Shown: positions 51,798-60,074 of the stretch, piece after piece
How positions within the stretch are numbered: position 1 is the stretch's first letter
Layout of the letters: each line of letters starts with the position of its first letter
Assembly: GCA_946405145.1 (NCBI GenBank)
Contig: CAMJGE010000004.1
Coordinates: 1-64,000 of the forward strand
Reading direction: 5' to 3'
DNA length: 64,000 nt
Source of the DNA: an uncultured Prevotella sp.
Lineage (GTDB): Bacteria; Bacteroidota; Bacteroidia; Bacteroidales; Bacteroidaceae
Made by a program: the position numbers and the translations under genes
The notes under the pieces: model-generated
What the model was told of the DNA's origin: nothing
Databases searched by the model: none
What the model saw: the letters and a program-made list of their open reading frames with translations, nothing else

Positions 51798-52280
51798 ATG
51801 ATTAATATTATTGCAGCGGTGGCGAAGAATAGAGCCATCGGATTTCAGAATAAGCTGATCTATTGGTTGCCCAACGACCTGAAGCGCTTCAAGCAGCTCA
51901 CCACCGGGCACACCATCATCATGGGGCGCAACACCTTTCTGTCGCTCCCCAAAGGCGCGCTGCCCAATCGTCGTAACATCGTTCTGAGCCGCAGCACAAA
52001 GGATTTTCCTGGTTGCGACGTATATGCATCCCTAGAGGAAGCCCTTACGCATTGCACTGCCGACGAGGACATCTATATCATCGGTGGTGCCAGCGTGTAT
52101 CAACAAGCTCTGCCACTGGCCGACCGTCTCTGTCTGACGGAGATCGACGACACGCCCGCTGAAGCCGACACCTTCTTTCCTGCGTATGATGACTGGCAGG
52201 AGGTGAACCGTGAAAGTCACGACACCGATGAGCGTCATACCTATCCTTATGCCTTTGTGGATTACATCAAAAAGAACTGA
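51798..52280 (+). CDS. folA: Dihydrofolate reductase
   Basis: 160 residues. Reduces dihydrofolate with NADPH. Typical IIAAVAKNRAIGFQNKLIYWLPNDLKRFK with the catalytic acid (Asp in LPNDLKRFK), IIMGRNTFLSLP near 42-53, and YIIGGASVYQQAL near 92. Directly after thyA, a common pairing. GH31 gene starts 2 nt after its stop. Confidence 0.97.
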   Translation: MINIIAAVAKNRAIGFQNKLIYWLPNDLKRFKQLTTGHTIIMGRNTFLSLPKGALPNRRNIVLSRSTKDFPGCDVYASLEEALTHCTADEDIYIIGGASVYQQALPLADRLCLTEIDDTPAEADTFFPAYDDWQEVNRESHDTDERHTYPYAFVDYIKKN

Positions 52281-52282
52281 AT

Positions 52283-54442
52283 ATGAAAAAGATCCTGTCA
52301 ACCATAGCAGCCATCTGTTGTCTTACAGCAGCATCTGCTGATACCGTTCCCTTTGGAAACGGACAACTGACCATTACCACCATCGCCCGCAATGCCGTTC
52401 GCATCCAGTATCAGGAGGGTGAAGTCAAACAAACGCTTCCAGAATGGACATACGTCAACCAAACGCCTGTGAAGGAGGCTGACGTGACAGTGGATATAGA
52501 TAGCCAGCACCAAAAGGTGTCTGTGAAAGATGCCGCAGGACGAGTGGTCTTCACCGCCACTAGGCATCAGCTCAGCAATGGCAAGGCTACTTTAGCCTTC
52601 AGTTCTTCCAAAGATGACTATCAGTTCGGACTGGGACAGTTTCAGGATGGTTTTTCGAATGTGCGCGGCCTCTCACGACGCCTCACCCAGGTAAACACAC
52701 AGATCTCCATCCCCATGCTGCTGTCGAGCAAGGGCTATGGCATCCTGTGGAACAACTATGGCATGACGGAGTTCAACCCCGCTGATCAGTGCGTGGTCCT
52801 GAAGAAACAGGCGGGCGCTGGTGAGAAAGAGATTGTCGATGTCACCTCCACAGAAGGCGGCAAGCGCGAGGTGCGCGAACGTCATATCTTCGAAGGCACC
52901 ATCTCCATCGCTGAGGAGGGCGACTATGCCCTCTTGCTCGATGTGGGTCAGAAGATGGCACGCCGTCATAACCTCTGCATCGACGGTGAGACCGTCATCG
53001 AGATGCAGAACATTTGGCTGCCCCCTACGGCCTCACAGATCGTACATCTGAAAGCTGGCAAGCACCAGCTTTCGGCAGAGCTCACCAAGGATGATCAGCC
53101 GACACTCTATTATCAGAAAGTGAACGACGAGACCGTGTTCAGTTCACCTGTGGCTGAGCGTGTGGATTACACCGTCTTTACAGGCACCCCCGATGAGATC
53201 ATCGCCACCTATCGCGAGCTCACAGGCAAGGCGCCGAAGATGCCGTCATGGGCATTGGGGTATATTCATTGCCGTGAGCGCTTCCACTCGTCGGATGAGA
53301 TCCTGAGCACCGCCAACCGATTCAAGCAAGAGAATCTGCCCATCAGTATGATTGTGCAGGACTGGCAGTACTGGGGCAATACAGGCTGGAACTCCATGCA
53401 GTTTGATGCCGACAACTATCCTGACCCTAAGGCACTCACCGACAGTCTGCACCAGATGAACATCCGCCTGATGCTGAGTGTTTGGTCAAAGATTGATAAA
53501 AGCTCGCTGGTGGGACAGCAGATGGCGCGCGACGGCTTCTATATCCCCGAAACCGACTGGATCGACTTCTTCAATCCCGAGGCTGCCACTGCCTATTGGA
53601 AGAACTTCAGGGAGCGGTTGCTGCCTCTGGGCATCGACGCCTGGTGGCAGGATGCCACTGAGCCTGAGAACGATGATCTCGTGGGCCGTCGAGTAAACAA
53701 AGGTCAGTGGAGTGGCGAACAGGTGCGTAATGTCTATCCCCTACTCGTCTGTCAGACCGTTCATGACGGTCTCGTGGCAGCTGACCGTGAACCGATGATC
53801 CTGACACGTTGCGGTTTCCCAGGCATCCAGCGCTATAACGCCGCCCTGTGGTCTGGCGATGTGGGCAACGACTGGGAGACCTTCCGCCGTCAGATAACGG
53901 CAGGTCTGGGCATCCAGGCAGCAGGCATCCCCTGGTGGACCTACGATGCAGGCGGCTTCTTCCGTCCGCAGGATCAATACACCAACCAGGACTATATCGA
54001 GCGCATGCTGCGTTGGATCGAGACGAGCGTCTATCTGCCGCTGATGCGTGTGCATGGTTATATGAGCAACACGGAGCCCTGGAACTACGGCACTGAGGCA
54101 CAACAGATCATTGCCGACTGTCTGAAAGAGCGTGAACGCCTGCAACCCTATATCGACTCCTGCGCCACCGCCATTGCCGATCAGGGCTACACGCTGATGC
54201 GCCCGCTCGTGTTCGACTTCGCCAATGATCCAGAAGCCCTGCAACAGAAATACGAGTATATGTTTGGTCCGAAGTATCTCATCAGTGCCGTTACCGAGCC
54301 AAACGTAAAGGAATGGAAGACCTACCTGCCTAAGAACAAAGGCGGTTGGACAGACTATCACACAGGCGTCCATTACGACGGCGGTCAGACCATCACCACC
54401 CCCGTCACCAAGGCCTATATCCCCGTCTTCATTAAGGACTAA
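52283..54442 (+). CDS. Glycoside hydrolase family 31 (alpha-xylosidase/alpha-glucosidase type) with PA14-like insert
   Basis: 719 residues, signal peptide about 1-19. N-terminal beta domain, a PA14-like carbohydrate-binding insert at about 190-270 (HIFEGTISIAEEGDYALLLD, LKAGKHQLSAEL), then the (beta/alpha)8 barrel with nucleophile Asp457 in WWQDATEPEN and acid/base Asp526 in WSGDVGNDWE, and a C-terminal beta domain. GH31 enzymes release alpha-linked xylose, glucose or galactose; this insert is common in alpha-xylosidases. Located in the periplasm or on the surface. Co-oriented with folA 2 nt upstream, though functionally unrelated; terminator follows. Confidence 0.9.
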   Translation: MKKILSTIAAICCLTAASADTVPFGNGQLTITTIARNAVRIQYQEGEVKQTLPEWTYVNQTPVKEADVTVDIDSQHQKVSVKDAAGRVVFTATRHQLSNGKATLAFSSSKDDYQFGLGQFQDGFSNVRGLSRRLTQVNTQISIPMLLSSKGYGILWNNYGMTEFNPADQCVVLKKQAGAGEKEIVDVTSTEGGKREVRERHIFEGTISIAEEGDYALLLDVGQKMARRHNLCIDGETVIEMQNIWLPPTASQIVHLKAGKHQLSAELTKDDQPTLYYQKVNDETVFSSPVAERVDYTVFTGTPDEIIATYRELTGKAPKMPSWALGYIHCRERFHSSDEILSTANRFKQENLPISMIVQDWQYWGNTGWNSMQFDADNYPDPKALTDSLHQMNIRLMLSVWSKIDKSSLVGQQMARDGFYIPETDWIDFFNPEAATAYWKNFRERLLPLGIDAWWQDATEPENDDLVGRRVNKGQWSGEQVRNVYPLLVCQTVHDGLVAADREPMILTRCGFPGIQRYNAALWSGDVGNDWETFRRQITAGLGIQAAGIPWWTYDAGGFFRPQDQYTNQDYIERMLRWIETSVYLPLMRVHGYMSNTEPWNYGTEAQQIIADCLKERERLQPYIDSCATAIADQGYTLMRPLVFDFANDPEALQQKYEYMFGPKYLISAVTEPNVKEWKTYLPKNKGGWTDYHTGVHYDGGQTITTPVTKAYIPVFIKD

Positions 54443-54458
54443 GGACACGAAACAATAA

Positions 54459-54485
54459 ACCCCTGCCAATCGGCAGGGGTCTTAT
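54459..54485 (+). terminator. Intrinsic terminator of the GH31 operon
   Basis: Stem ACCCCTGCC (54459-54467), 4-base loop, GGCAGGGGT (54472-54480), followed by a short T-rich run. On the other strand the stem is followed by TTTATTGTTT, so it may work in both directions between the convergent genes. Confidence 0.8.
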
Positions 54486-54499
54486 TTGTGTTGTTGGAT

Positions 54500-55354
54500 T
54501 TAGTATCTGACAACAAGGTAGTTTGACATGCTCCAGAATTTTTCTGCGTCAGTAATAGTCAGCGTACTTGTTCCATCGCCATTATCCGTGATCTTATATG
54601 ATCCGGCAGGTGCCTGAGTAAGAATCTCCGGCTTCTTGCCTGCGATCTTGAATGAGTTCTGCTTGCGAATGTCGATCTTGGTAAAGACTGACGGGTTCAC
54701 CTGCGACATGTTGAGCTTCGCCTTCTTCAGGAAACCACCCGAAAGGACACCGGCATCCTTCAGCATCTTCTTTGTGCCAAAACATACGTATGCCTCGTTA
54801 AGCATATTAGTCTGAGTTTCGATAACCTCATCTTTTGCCCTTGAGTCTTCCTCAAGAGTGGTTACCTGTGTGTTCAGCTGTGCCACATTCTCCTTCAGCG
54901 TATTGATATCGTAATTGCGCTGCTCCAACTCCTCTGTCAGCTTCACGATGGCCTGATCCTTCTCTTCCAATTGGGCTTTCAGAGAAGCGACGGTCTTCAT
55001 CAGCTTGGCGTTCTGATTATCGCTGTCACCAAGCTTCTTCTCCAGTTCCGCCAGTCTTTCGCGCTGACGCTGTAAGATTTCCTTATAGGCAGCAATATTC
55101 TGCTTGATCTGCTCTTTCTTTGAAAGGTTCGATTCGCCCACACTGCGCAGGACGCTGCCGTCGAGATCGAGCACGCTATCCATACTTGCATTGACAACAT
55201 CAAGAAACAGATCCATTTCACTCATCTCCGCATATTTGTCGTTCAAGGCATTTTTTAGCGAATCAACTTCTGGATTAGACTTTGTCTTCTCTCCACATGC
55301 AATCATTGACATGATCATCGGAATGACCAGTACATACACATACAACTTTTTCAT
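54500..55354 (-). CDS. Uncharacterised coiled-coil lipoprotein
   Basis: 284 residues; lipoprotein signal with Cys20 in MSMIACGEK. Residues about 75-185 form a long heptad-rich coiled coil (NIAAYKEILQRQRERLAELE and following). The last 95 residues (EAYVCFGTKKMLKDAGVLSG, then FTKIDIRKQNSFKI and a small beta part) resemble C-terminal domains of other Bacteroidetes coiled-coil lipoproteins of unknown function. No enzyme motif. Single gene with a consensus promoter at 55390-55422. Confidence 0.82.
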   Translation of the reverse strand: MKKLYVYVLVIPMIMSMIACGEKTKSNPEVDSLKNALNDKYAEMSEMDLFLDVVNASMDSVLDLDGSVLRSVGESNLSKKEQIKQNIAAYKEILQRQRERLAELEKKLGDSDNQNAKLMKTVASLKAQLEEKDQAIVKLTEELEQRNYDINTLKENVAQLNTQVTTLEEDSRAKDEVIETQTNMLNEAYVCFGTKKMLKDAGVLSGGFLKKAKLNMSQVNPSVFTKIDIRKQNSFKIAGKKPEILTQAPAGSYKITDNGDGTSTLTITDAEKFWSMSNYLVVRY

Positions 55355-55389
55355 AATTCCTATATTTTACAGTTTTAATCAAAAACGTT

Positions 55390-55422
55390 GCAAAGGTAGT
55401 GCTTTTTTCTGAAACAAACAAA
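55390..55422 (-). promoter_or_regulatory. Promoter of the coiled-coil lipoprotein gene
   Basis: Minus strand: -33 TTTG (complement of 55419-55422), 20-bp spacer, -7 TACCTTTG (55391-55398). It overlaps the A-run (T-run on the minus strand) of the terminator just upstream. Confidence 0.75.
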
Positions 55423-55467
55423 AAAAACGCAGAGATACTGAGTTTTTTTATACTCAGCATCTCTGTG
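55419..55467 (-). terminator. Intrinsic terminator of the amidase remnant
   Basis: Arms 55428-55443 and 55452-55467 pair (AGAGAT/ATCTCT and CTGAGT/ACTCAG with one mismatch and extra closing pairs); on the minus strand the hairpin is followed by a long T-run (A-run at 55419-55427). It lies 3 nt past the remnant's stop, so the original gene end is intact. Confidence 0.8.
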
Positions 55468-55469
55468 CT

Positions 55470-55620
55470 TTACAATTTATTCCAATCGGCGAACTCCTTC
55501 ACCCCATCGAAGCAGGGGCAGTCGCGGTCGTGACTGAGGTCGCGATGCCCTACGATCAGGGCACGGGGGTAACGCTTACGCAACGCTTCGAGCAGCCGTG
55601 GCTTTTACTTTCAGTGCCAT
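55470..55620 (-). pseudogene. Remnant of a phage-type N-acetylmuramoyl-L-alanine amidase, possibly joined to the start of a HU-like gene
   Basis: The minus frame ending with TAA at 55470-55472 reads RALIVGHRDLSHDRDCPCFD followed by VKEFADWNKL, the C-terminal end of Amidase_2-type amidases common in Bacteroidetes. It has no start: an in-frame stop lies at 55605-55607. Just upstream, in another frame, an ATG at 55618-55620 opens a 14-codon peptide beginning MALKVKAT, like the first residues of some HU-family proteins. In Bacteroidetes a HU-like gene often precedes such an amidase, so a deletion removing most of both genes would explain this. The HU part is a guess from eight residues. Confidence 0.65.
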
Positions 55621-55867
55621 GTCGTTAAAATTTTTAAAGTGTTAAACAATCAGTTACCTTTTCGGAGGTGTATTTTCTGGAATTAAATCCAGCACTTGCT
55701 ACATTTAAATGCAAAAAGTTCCAGAATTAAATCCCGCAGAATTCCTTCCGACAATGCAAAGGTACCACATTTCAAAACTCACTTAGGGGGGAGAACCCGC
55801 ATGCGAGGCTTCAGACCTAACGCCTCCAGCTCTGCAGAGATACGAATAAGTAAGTAACAAAGATGAT
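55621..55867. other. Intergenic region upstream of the amidase remnant
   Basis: Holds the three-unit 22-bp array (55674-55739), a minus-strand -7 element TACCTTTG (55757-55764), and from 55779 leftward-reading codons ending ELEALGLKPRMRVLPPK-stop without any start. The last looks like the tail of a lost gene but could be chance. No intact gene. Confidence 0.5.
55674..55739. repeat. Array of three 22-bp units, copy B
   Basis: Units at 55674-55695, 55696-55717 and 55718-55739, each exactly 22 bp and matching the three units of 516-581 in order. In unit 1 the flanks are CTGG/CCAG instead of CTAG/CTAG, a paired change that keeps the inverted repeat. It lies 53 bp upstream of the HU-like start of the remnant and downstream of a -7 element. 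Confidence 0.8.
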
Positions 55868-58357
55868 TTAATCCTGAAAATAGACGCGCTTGACACGGTT
55901 GGAGACACCTGTCAGTACCTCGTAGGGAATGGTGCCGAGCACATCGCTGAGCACGGTAACGGGCAAGTGCTCGCCGAAGATCTCCACCTGATCGCCCTCC
56001 TGACAGGGGATATCCGTCACGTCGATCATCGCCACATCCATACAGATGTTACCCACATAGGGAGCCTTCTGACCGTTCACCAGACAGTAGCAGCGGCGGT
56101 TGCCAAGTCCACGGTTCAGTCCATCGGCATAGCCGATAGGTATAGCGGCAATCACGGAGTCGCGCTCTATCCTCCCCTTACGGCTATAGCCCACCGTCTC
56201 GCCAGCAGGCACATGACGCATCTGAAGGATGGTGGTCTTCAGTGTAGAGACGGTAGAGAGCATACGGTTATCACGCGGGTCAACGCCATAGAGTCCGATG
56301 CCTAAGCGGCACATATCCATCTGGCGCTCCGGGAAGTGCTCGATGCCCGCAGAGTTGTCCATGTGGCGGAGAATCTTATGAGAGAATGCAGCCTGCAACT
56401 GCTGACTACCCTCATCGAAGAGTTTAAACTGACAAGCCGAGAACGCATCGAAGTCGTCGCTGTCAGACCCCACGAAATGGCTGAATACCGAACGTGGGAT
56501 GATAGCCGTCTGGTGCTTCAGACGGTCGATCAGTTTGAACATATCCTGCTCAGGATCAAAGCCCAGACGATGCATGCCAGTATCCAACTTGATATGTACG
56601 GGCCAACCTGTGATACCCTCCTTACGAGCCGCCTTGATGAGCGCATCCAACAGGCGGAAGGAATAGACCTCAGGCTCCAGATCATAGTCGAACATGGTCT
56701 TAAAGGCCGTCATCTCAGGATTCATCACCATGATATTTGCCGTGATGCCAGCCTTACGGAGCGTGACACCCTCATCAGCCACAGCCACAGCGAGGTAATC
56801 TACACGGTGATCCTGCAAAGTCTTGGCGATCTCCACAGCACCAGCACCATAGGCATCGGCCTTGATCATGCACACCATCTTCGTATCGGGATGCAGGAAC
56901 GAGCGGAAGTGGTTCAGGTTATCCACCACCGCATTCAGGTTCACCTCAAGGATGGTCTCATGCACCTTCTGCTCTAACTGCTCCGTAATGAGATCGAAGC
57001 CGAAGGGACGGGCACCCTTGAGCAGGATCAGTTCGTTATGCAGACCTGTAAAGGCATCACTCGACAGGAAATGGGGCACGCTGGCGAAGAACTGCTTGTC
57101 GGCAATCTGAATCTTATCGGCCTGCGCCATCAGTTCGGTGCCGATGCCAATAAACTTCTCGATGCCACGCTTCACAGCCAGATCGCTCACCTGGGCATAG
57201 AGCGCCTCAGGCGTCGTACCCGTCTGGAACATATCACTCAAGATGAGCGTCTTCTTCAGTACCCGTTTCGACTCACGACGGTTCATGAAGTCGAGAGCGA
57301 TATCCAGCGAGTTGATGTCACTGTTATACGAGTCGTTGATCAACAGACATCCGCGCTGGCCTTCCTTCACCTCCAGGCGCATCGCTACAGGCTCCAACTT
57401 CGGCATGCGGTTAGCCAACTGATCAGGTGTCAGTCCAAGGCGCAAAGCCACCACGGCACAGGTGATGGTGTCCTCGATAGAAGCCTCATCGATAAACGGG
57501 ATGTCGAACATGTTCTCCTCCTGTTGCCAGATATAGGTGATACGCGTGGTCTGACCCTTGTTCTCTATGTTCTTCACAAAGAAAGCGGCCTGCTCATCAC
57601 ACTGCGACCAGGCGATCTTCTCTCCTTTATACTGCAAGCGACGGATACAACGGCTCACGATGTCGTTGTCAGAGCAATACACCATCGCCTCTGTGTCGTG
57701 CATCAGTTCCAGCTTCTCCATGCACTTCTCCTCCATGGAGCGGAAGTTCTCCTGATGAGCCGCACCTAATGATGTCAGCACGCCGATGGTGGGCTGGATG
57801 ATATCACGCAAGGCCATCATCTCGCCAGGCTGACTGATACCAGCCTCAAAGATACCGATCTCCGTCTGCTCGTTGAGCAGCCATACGGAAAGGGGTACAC
57901 CAATCTGGGAGTTATAGCTGCGAGGTGAGCGCACAATCTTCTGGGAGGGTAACAACAACTGATAGAGCCACTCCTTGACCATCGTCTTGCCATTAGAGCC
58001 TGTGATACCCACGATAGGCATATTGAACTCATCACGATGGCGCTCCGCCAATCGTTGGAGCGCAGCCAGTGGCGAGGGTACAATCAGGAAATTGGCATCG
58101 GGCATTTGTTCTGTACCTGTTTTACAGAACTCCAGGATGCCCTTGGCTTCCACCACGAAGTTGCGGACACCCCGACGGTATAGGTCTTCGATATATTTAT
58201 GGCCGTCATTACGGGCTGACTTCAGTGCAAAGAACAAGGTCTCCTCAGGGAAACAAAGCGAACGGCTGTCGATCAGCAACCAGCCAATCTGCGCATCAGC
58301 CTCACCGATGCGTCGTGCTCCAATAAGCGTTGTAATCTTCTCAATCGAGTATTTCAT
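55868..58357 (-). CDS. Bifunctional MurF (UDP-MurNAc-tripeptide:D-Ala-D-Ala ligase)/alanine racemase
   Basis: 829 residues, a natural fusion known in Bacteroidetes. N-terminal MurF half (about 1-455): GITGSNGKTMVKEWL for ATP binding and central Mur-ligase segments (EAGISQPGEM, NDSYNSDINS). C-terminal alanine racemase (about 465-829): PLP-binding lysine in MIKADAYGAGAVE and catalytic tyrosine in GYSRKGRI. The racemase supplies D-Ala and MurF attaches the D-Ala-D-Ala dipeptide; Ddl is elsewhere. 18 nt after the GSCFA gene, same strand. Confidence 0.95.
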   Translation of the reverse strand: MKYSIEKITTLIGARRIGEADAQIGWLLIDSRSLCFPEETLFFALKSARNDGHKYIEDLYRRGVRNFVVEAKGILEFCKTGTEQMPDANFLIVPSPLAALQRLAERHRDEFNMPIVGITGSNGKTMVKEWLYQLLLPSQKIVRSPRSYNSQIGVPLSVWLLNEQTEIGIFEAGISQPGEMMALRDIIQPTIGVLTSLGAAHQENFRSMEEKCMEKLELMHDTEAMVYCSDNDIVSRCIRRLQYKGEKIAWSQCDEQAAFFVKNIENKGQTTRITYIWQQEENMFDIPFIDEASIEDTITCAVVALRLGLTPDQLANRMPKLEPVAMRLEVKEGQRGCLLINDSYNSDINSLDIALDFMNRRESKRVLKKTLILSDMFQTGTTPEALYAQVSDLAVKRGIEKFIGIGTELMAQADKIQIADKQFFASVPHFLSSDAFTGLHNELILLKGARPFGFDLITEQLEQKVHETILEVNLNAVVDNLNHFRSFLHPDTKMVCMIKADAYGAGAVEIAKTLQDHRVDYLAVAVADEGVTLRKAGITANIMVMNPEMTAFKTMFDYDLEPEVYSFRLLDALIKAARKEGITGWPVHIKLDTGMHRLGFDPEQDMFKLIDRLKHQTAIIPRSVFSHFVGSDSDDFDAFSACQFKLFDEGSQQLQAAFSHKILRHMDNSAGIEHFPERQMDMCRLGIGLYGVDPRDNRMLSTVSTLKTTILQMRHVPAGETVGYSRKGRIERDSVIAAIPIGYADGLNRGLGNRRCYCLVNGQKAPYVGNICMDVAMIDVTDIPCQEGDQVEIFGEHLPVTVLSDVLGTIPYEVLTGVSNRVKRVYFQD

Positions 58358-58375
58358 TTCTATTTTTGTTTTGTT

Positions 58376-59179
58376 TTAGAATGCAAAGTTAGGGTATTTT
58401 TTCTGCAATTCACCTACTTTTAACATAGTTTTATCTATCAGTGCCTGATATTCTTCCGATTCAGGGTCGAAGGGCTTATGATTCAGCACCGCTTTCAGAG
58501 ATGCCCACTCCTTCAGGAACTGTTTCGCCTCATCACTCAGATAGCTGTCAGTGAAGCGTTCCCAGATATAAGTCACCGCCTGATCAGAGGGGTGCAGCAT
58601 ATCTTCCTTGTAGAAGCGATAGTCGCGCAACTCATCGTTTACGATCTCGTATGCAGGGAAATAATCTGCATCCACCTTTTGGGTAGCCAACAGCAGCGTG
58701 GCCTTAGACAGCTGAGAACCGTGATAGCCGTATTTACGATAGCGGATAGGACTGACAGTCAGCACTATACGCATCTCCGGATTCTGCTGGTGGAGAACAT
58801 CGACCGTTTGCTGAAGATAGTCGGCACATTCATCTACCGAGAGCGCTTCTTCCTGAAAGAGCGACTGAGGGCGCTTCTGACAGTTATCCACAATCTCGCC
58901 CGTCTCTTTCAGACGATACACATGATTGGTGCCTAATGTGAGGAAAGCCACTTTCACTGATTTCAGATCTGCCGCATCAGCCACCAGCCGCTGCACGGTA
59001 TGCAGGATGGAAGCGGGGTTATACATCACGCCATAGGGATTGACGATGGCCCTGAACTTCTCCTCGAGGAAACGCTGCCCGATAGCATCAGCAAAGCACG
59101 AGCCCACGAAGAGTAATAACTCGCAAGGACCAATCCTGAAATCAGGTAAAGGAATATCAACGATTGTACGAAAATCCAT
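58376..59179 (-). CDS. GSCFA-domain protein
   Basis: 267 residues from the ATG at 59177-59179 (MDFRTIVDIPLPDFRIG). The family motif GSCFADAIG sits near residue 26, followed by NPYGVMYNPASIL; LTVSPIRYRKYG and the C-terminal DMLHPSDQAVTYIW contain the Asp-x-x-His typical of SGNH/GDSL hydrolases. Probably an esterase on glycans or lipids; no signal peptide. It sits 13 nt after the methyltransferase gene and 18 nt before murF-alr, an order common in Bacteroidetes. Confidence 0.88.
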   Translation of the reverse strand: MDFRTIVDIPLPDFRIGPCELLLFVGSCFADAIGQRFLEEKFRAIVNPYGVMYNPASILHTVQRLVADAADLKSVKVAFLTLGTNHVYRLKETGEIVDNCQKRPQSLFQEEALSVDECADYLQQTVDVLHQQNPEMRIVLTVSPIRYRKYGYHGSQLSKATLLLATQKVDADYFPAYEIVNDELRDYRFYKEDMLHPSDQAVTYIWERFTDSYLSDEAKQFLKEWASLKAVLNHKPFDPESEEYQALIDKTMLKVGELQKKYPNFAF

Positions 59180-59192
59180 ATCTATCACACAT

Positions 59193-59981
59193 TTATTTAG
59201 ACTGACGCTGGCGCACGGCCTCAAACAAGAGAATAGCCGCACTGACACTGACATTCAGCGAGTCGAGCTGTCCCAACATCGGAATGCGTATATGGGCATC
59301 GGCAGCCTGCCGCCATTGGTCGGTAAGACCTGTGGATTCCGTCCCCATGACAATGGCTGTACCGCGCTGCATATCCGTATCGTAATAGAGACTGGAATCC
59401 TGCAGTTGCGCAGTCAGTATCTGTATGCCACGCGCCTTCAGGAAAGCAATACATTCCTCTGAAGAACAAGCTACACAGGGCACACTGAAGATAGCCCCTA
59501 TGCTGGAACGGATCAGGTTGGGATTATAAAGGTCGGTGAGCGGATCACAGACAATCACGGCATCAGCCTTTGCCGCATCGGCACTACGAAGCACTGCACC
59601 GAGATTGCCCGGCTTCTCTACCCGCTCGAGTACCATGACGAGGGGGGCTTTACTGAGCTGCAGGTCATCCAACGAGAGATGTTTCTCGCGAACCACAGCT
59701 ATCACGCCCTCTGTACTGCCACGATAGGCCATCTTCTCATAAACTTGGGGGGTAACGGTGAGGGATAGGCTGGATAGGCTGGCTAGGCTGTCTAGGGGGG
59801 CTCGATCGACTAGGACAAAGAGCTCTGCTACCTCATAGCCTGCTTCCAGACAATGCATCAGCTCTCGACGCCCTTCTACGACAAAGAGGCCTTCTTTGCG
59901 CCGCAAAGCTGACTTCTGCTGAAGGGCCACCACATGCTTTACCTTCGCATTCTGGGTACTTGTAATAATCGTTTCTTCCAT
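59193..59981 (-). CDS. TrmH/SpoU-family RNA 2'-O-methyltransferase
   Basis: 262 residues from the ATG at 59979-59981. N-terminal L30e-like domain (LRRKEGLFVVEGRREL), then the SPOUT knot with motif 1 EKPGNLGAVLRSADA, motif 2 IVMGTESTGL and motif 3 MLGQLDSLNVSVSAAILLFE. Methylates ribose of rRNA or tRNA; the target cannot be fixed. A -7 element ends 9 nt before its start codon. Divergent from the YfhO-like gene. Confidence 0.93.
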   Translation of the reverse strand: MEETIITSTQNAKVKHVVALQQKSALRRKEGLFVVEGRRELMHCLEAGYEVAELFVLVDRAPLDSLASLSSLSLTVTPQVYEKMAYRGSTEGVIAVVREKHLSLDDLQLSKAPLVMVLERVEKPGNLGAVLRSADAAKADAVIVCDPLTDLYNPNLIRSSIGAIFSVPCVACSSEECIAFLKARGIQILTAQLQDSSLYYDTDMQRGTAIVMGTESTGLTDQWRQAADAHIRIPMLGQLDSLNVSVSAAILLFEAVRQRQSK

Positions 59982-59989
59982 AATTTGCT

Positions 59990-60048
59990 GCAAAATTACA
60001 AAAAAACCGTGAAGATGCCTTGAGAAAGCCCAAAAATTTGTAACTTTG
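59990..60048. promoter_or_regulatory. Divergent promoters between trmH-type and YfhO-like genes
   Basis: Minus-strand -7 TAATTTTG (complement of 59991-59998), 9 nt from the methyltransferase ATG. Plus-strand -7 TAACTTTG (60041-60048), 26 nt before the YfhO-like ATG at 60075. -33 elements are not clear for either. Confidence 0.55.
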
Positions 60049-60074
60049 CACACAAAATAGAAAACTTGCAAGTT

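Noticed and set aside
55801..55857. An 18-codon plus-strand frame starting MRGFRPNASS
   Set aside because: Too short, with no promoter or conserved pattern.
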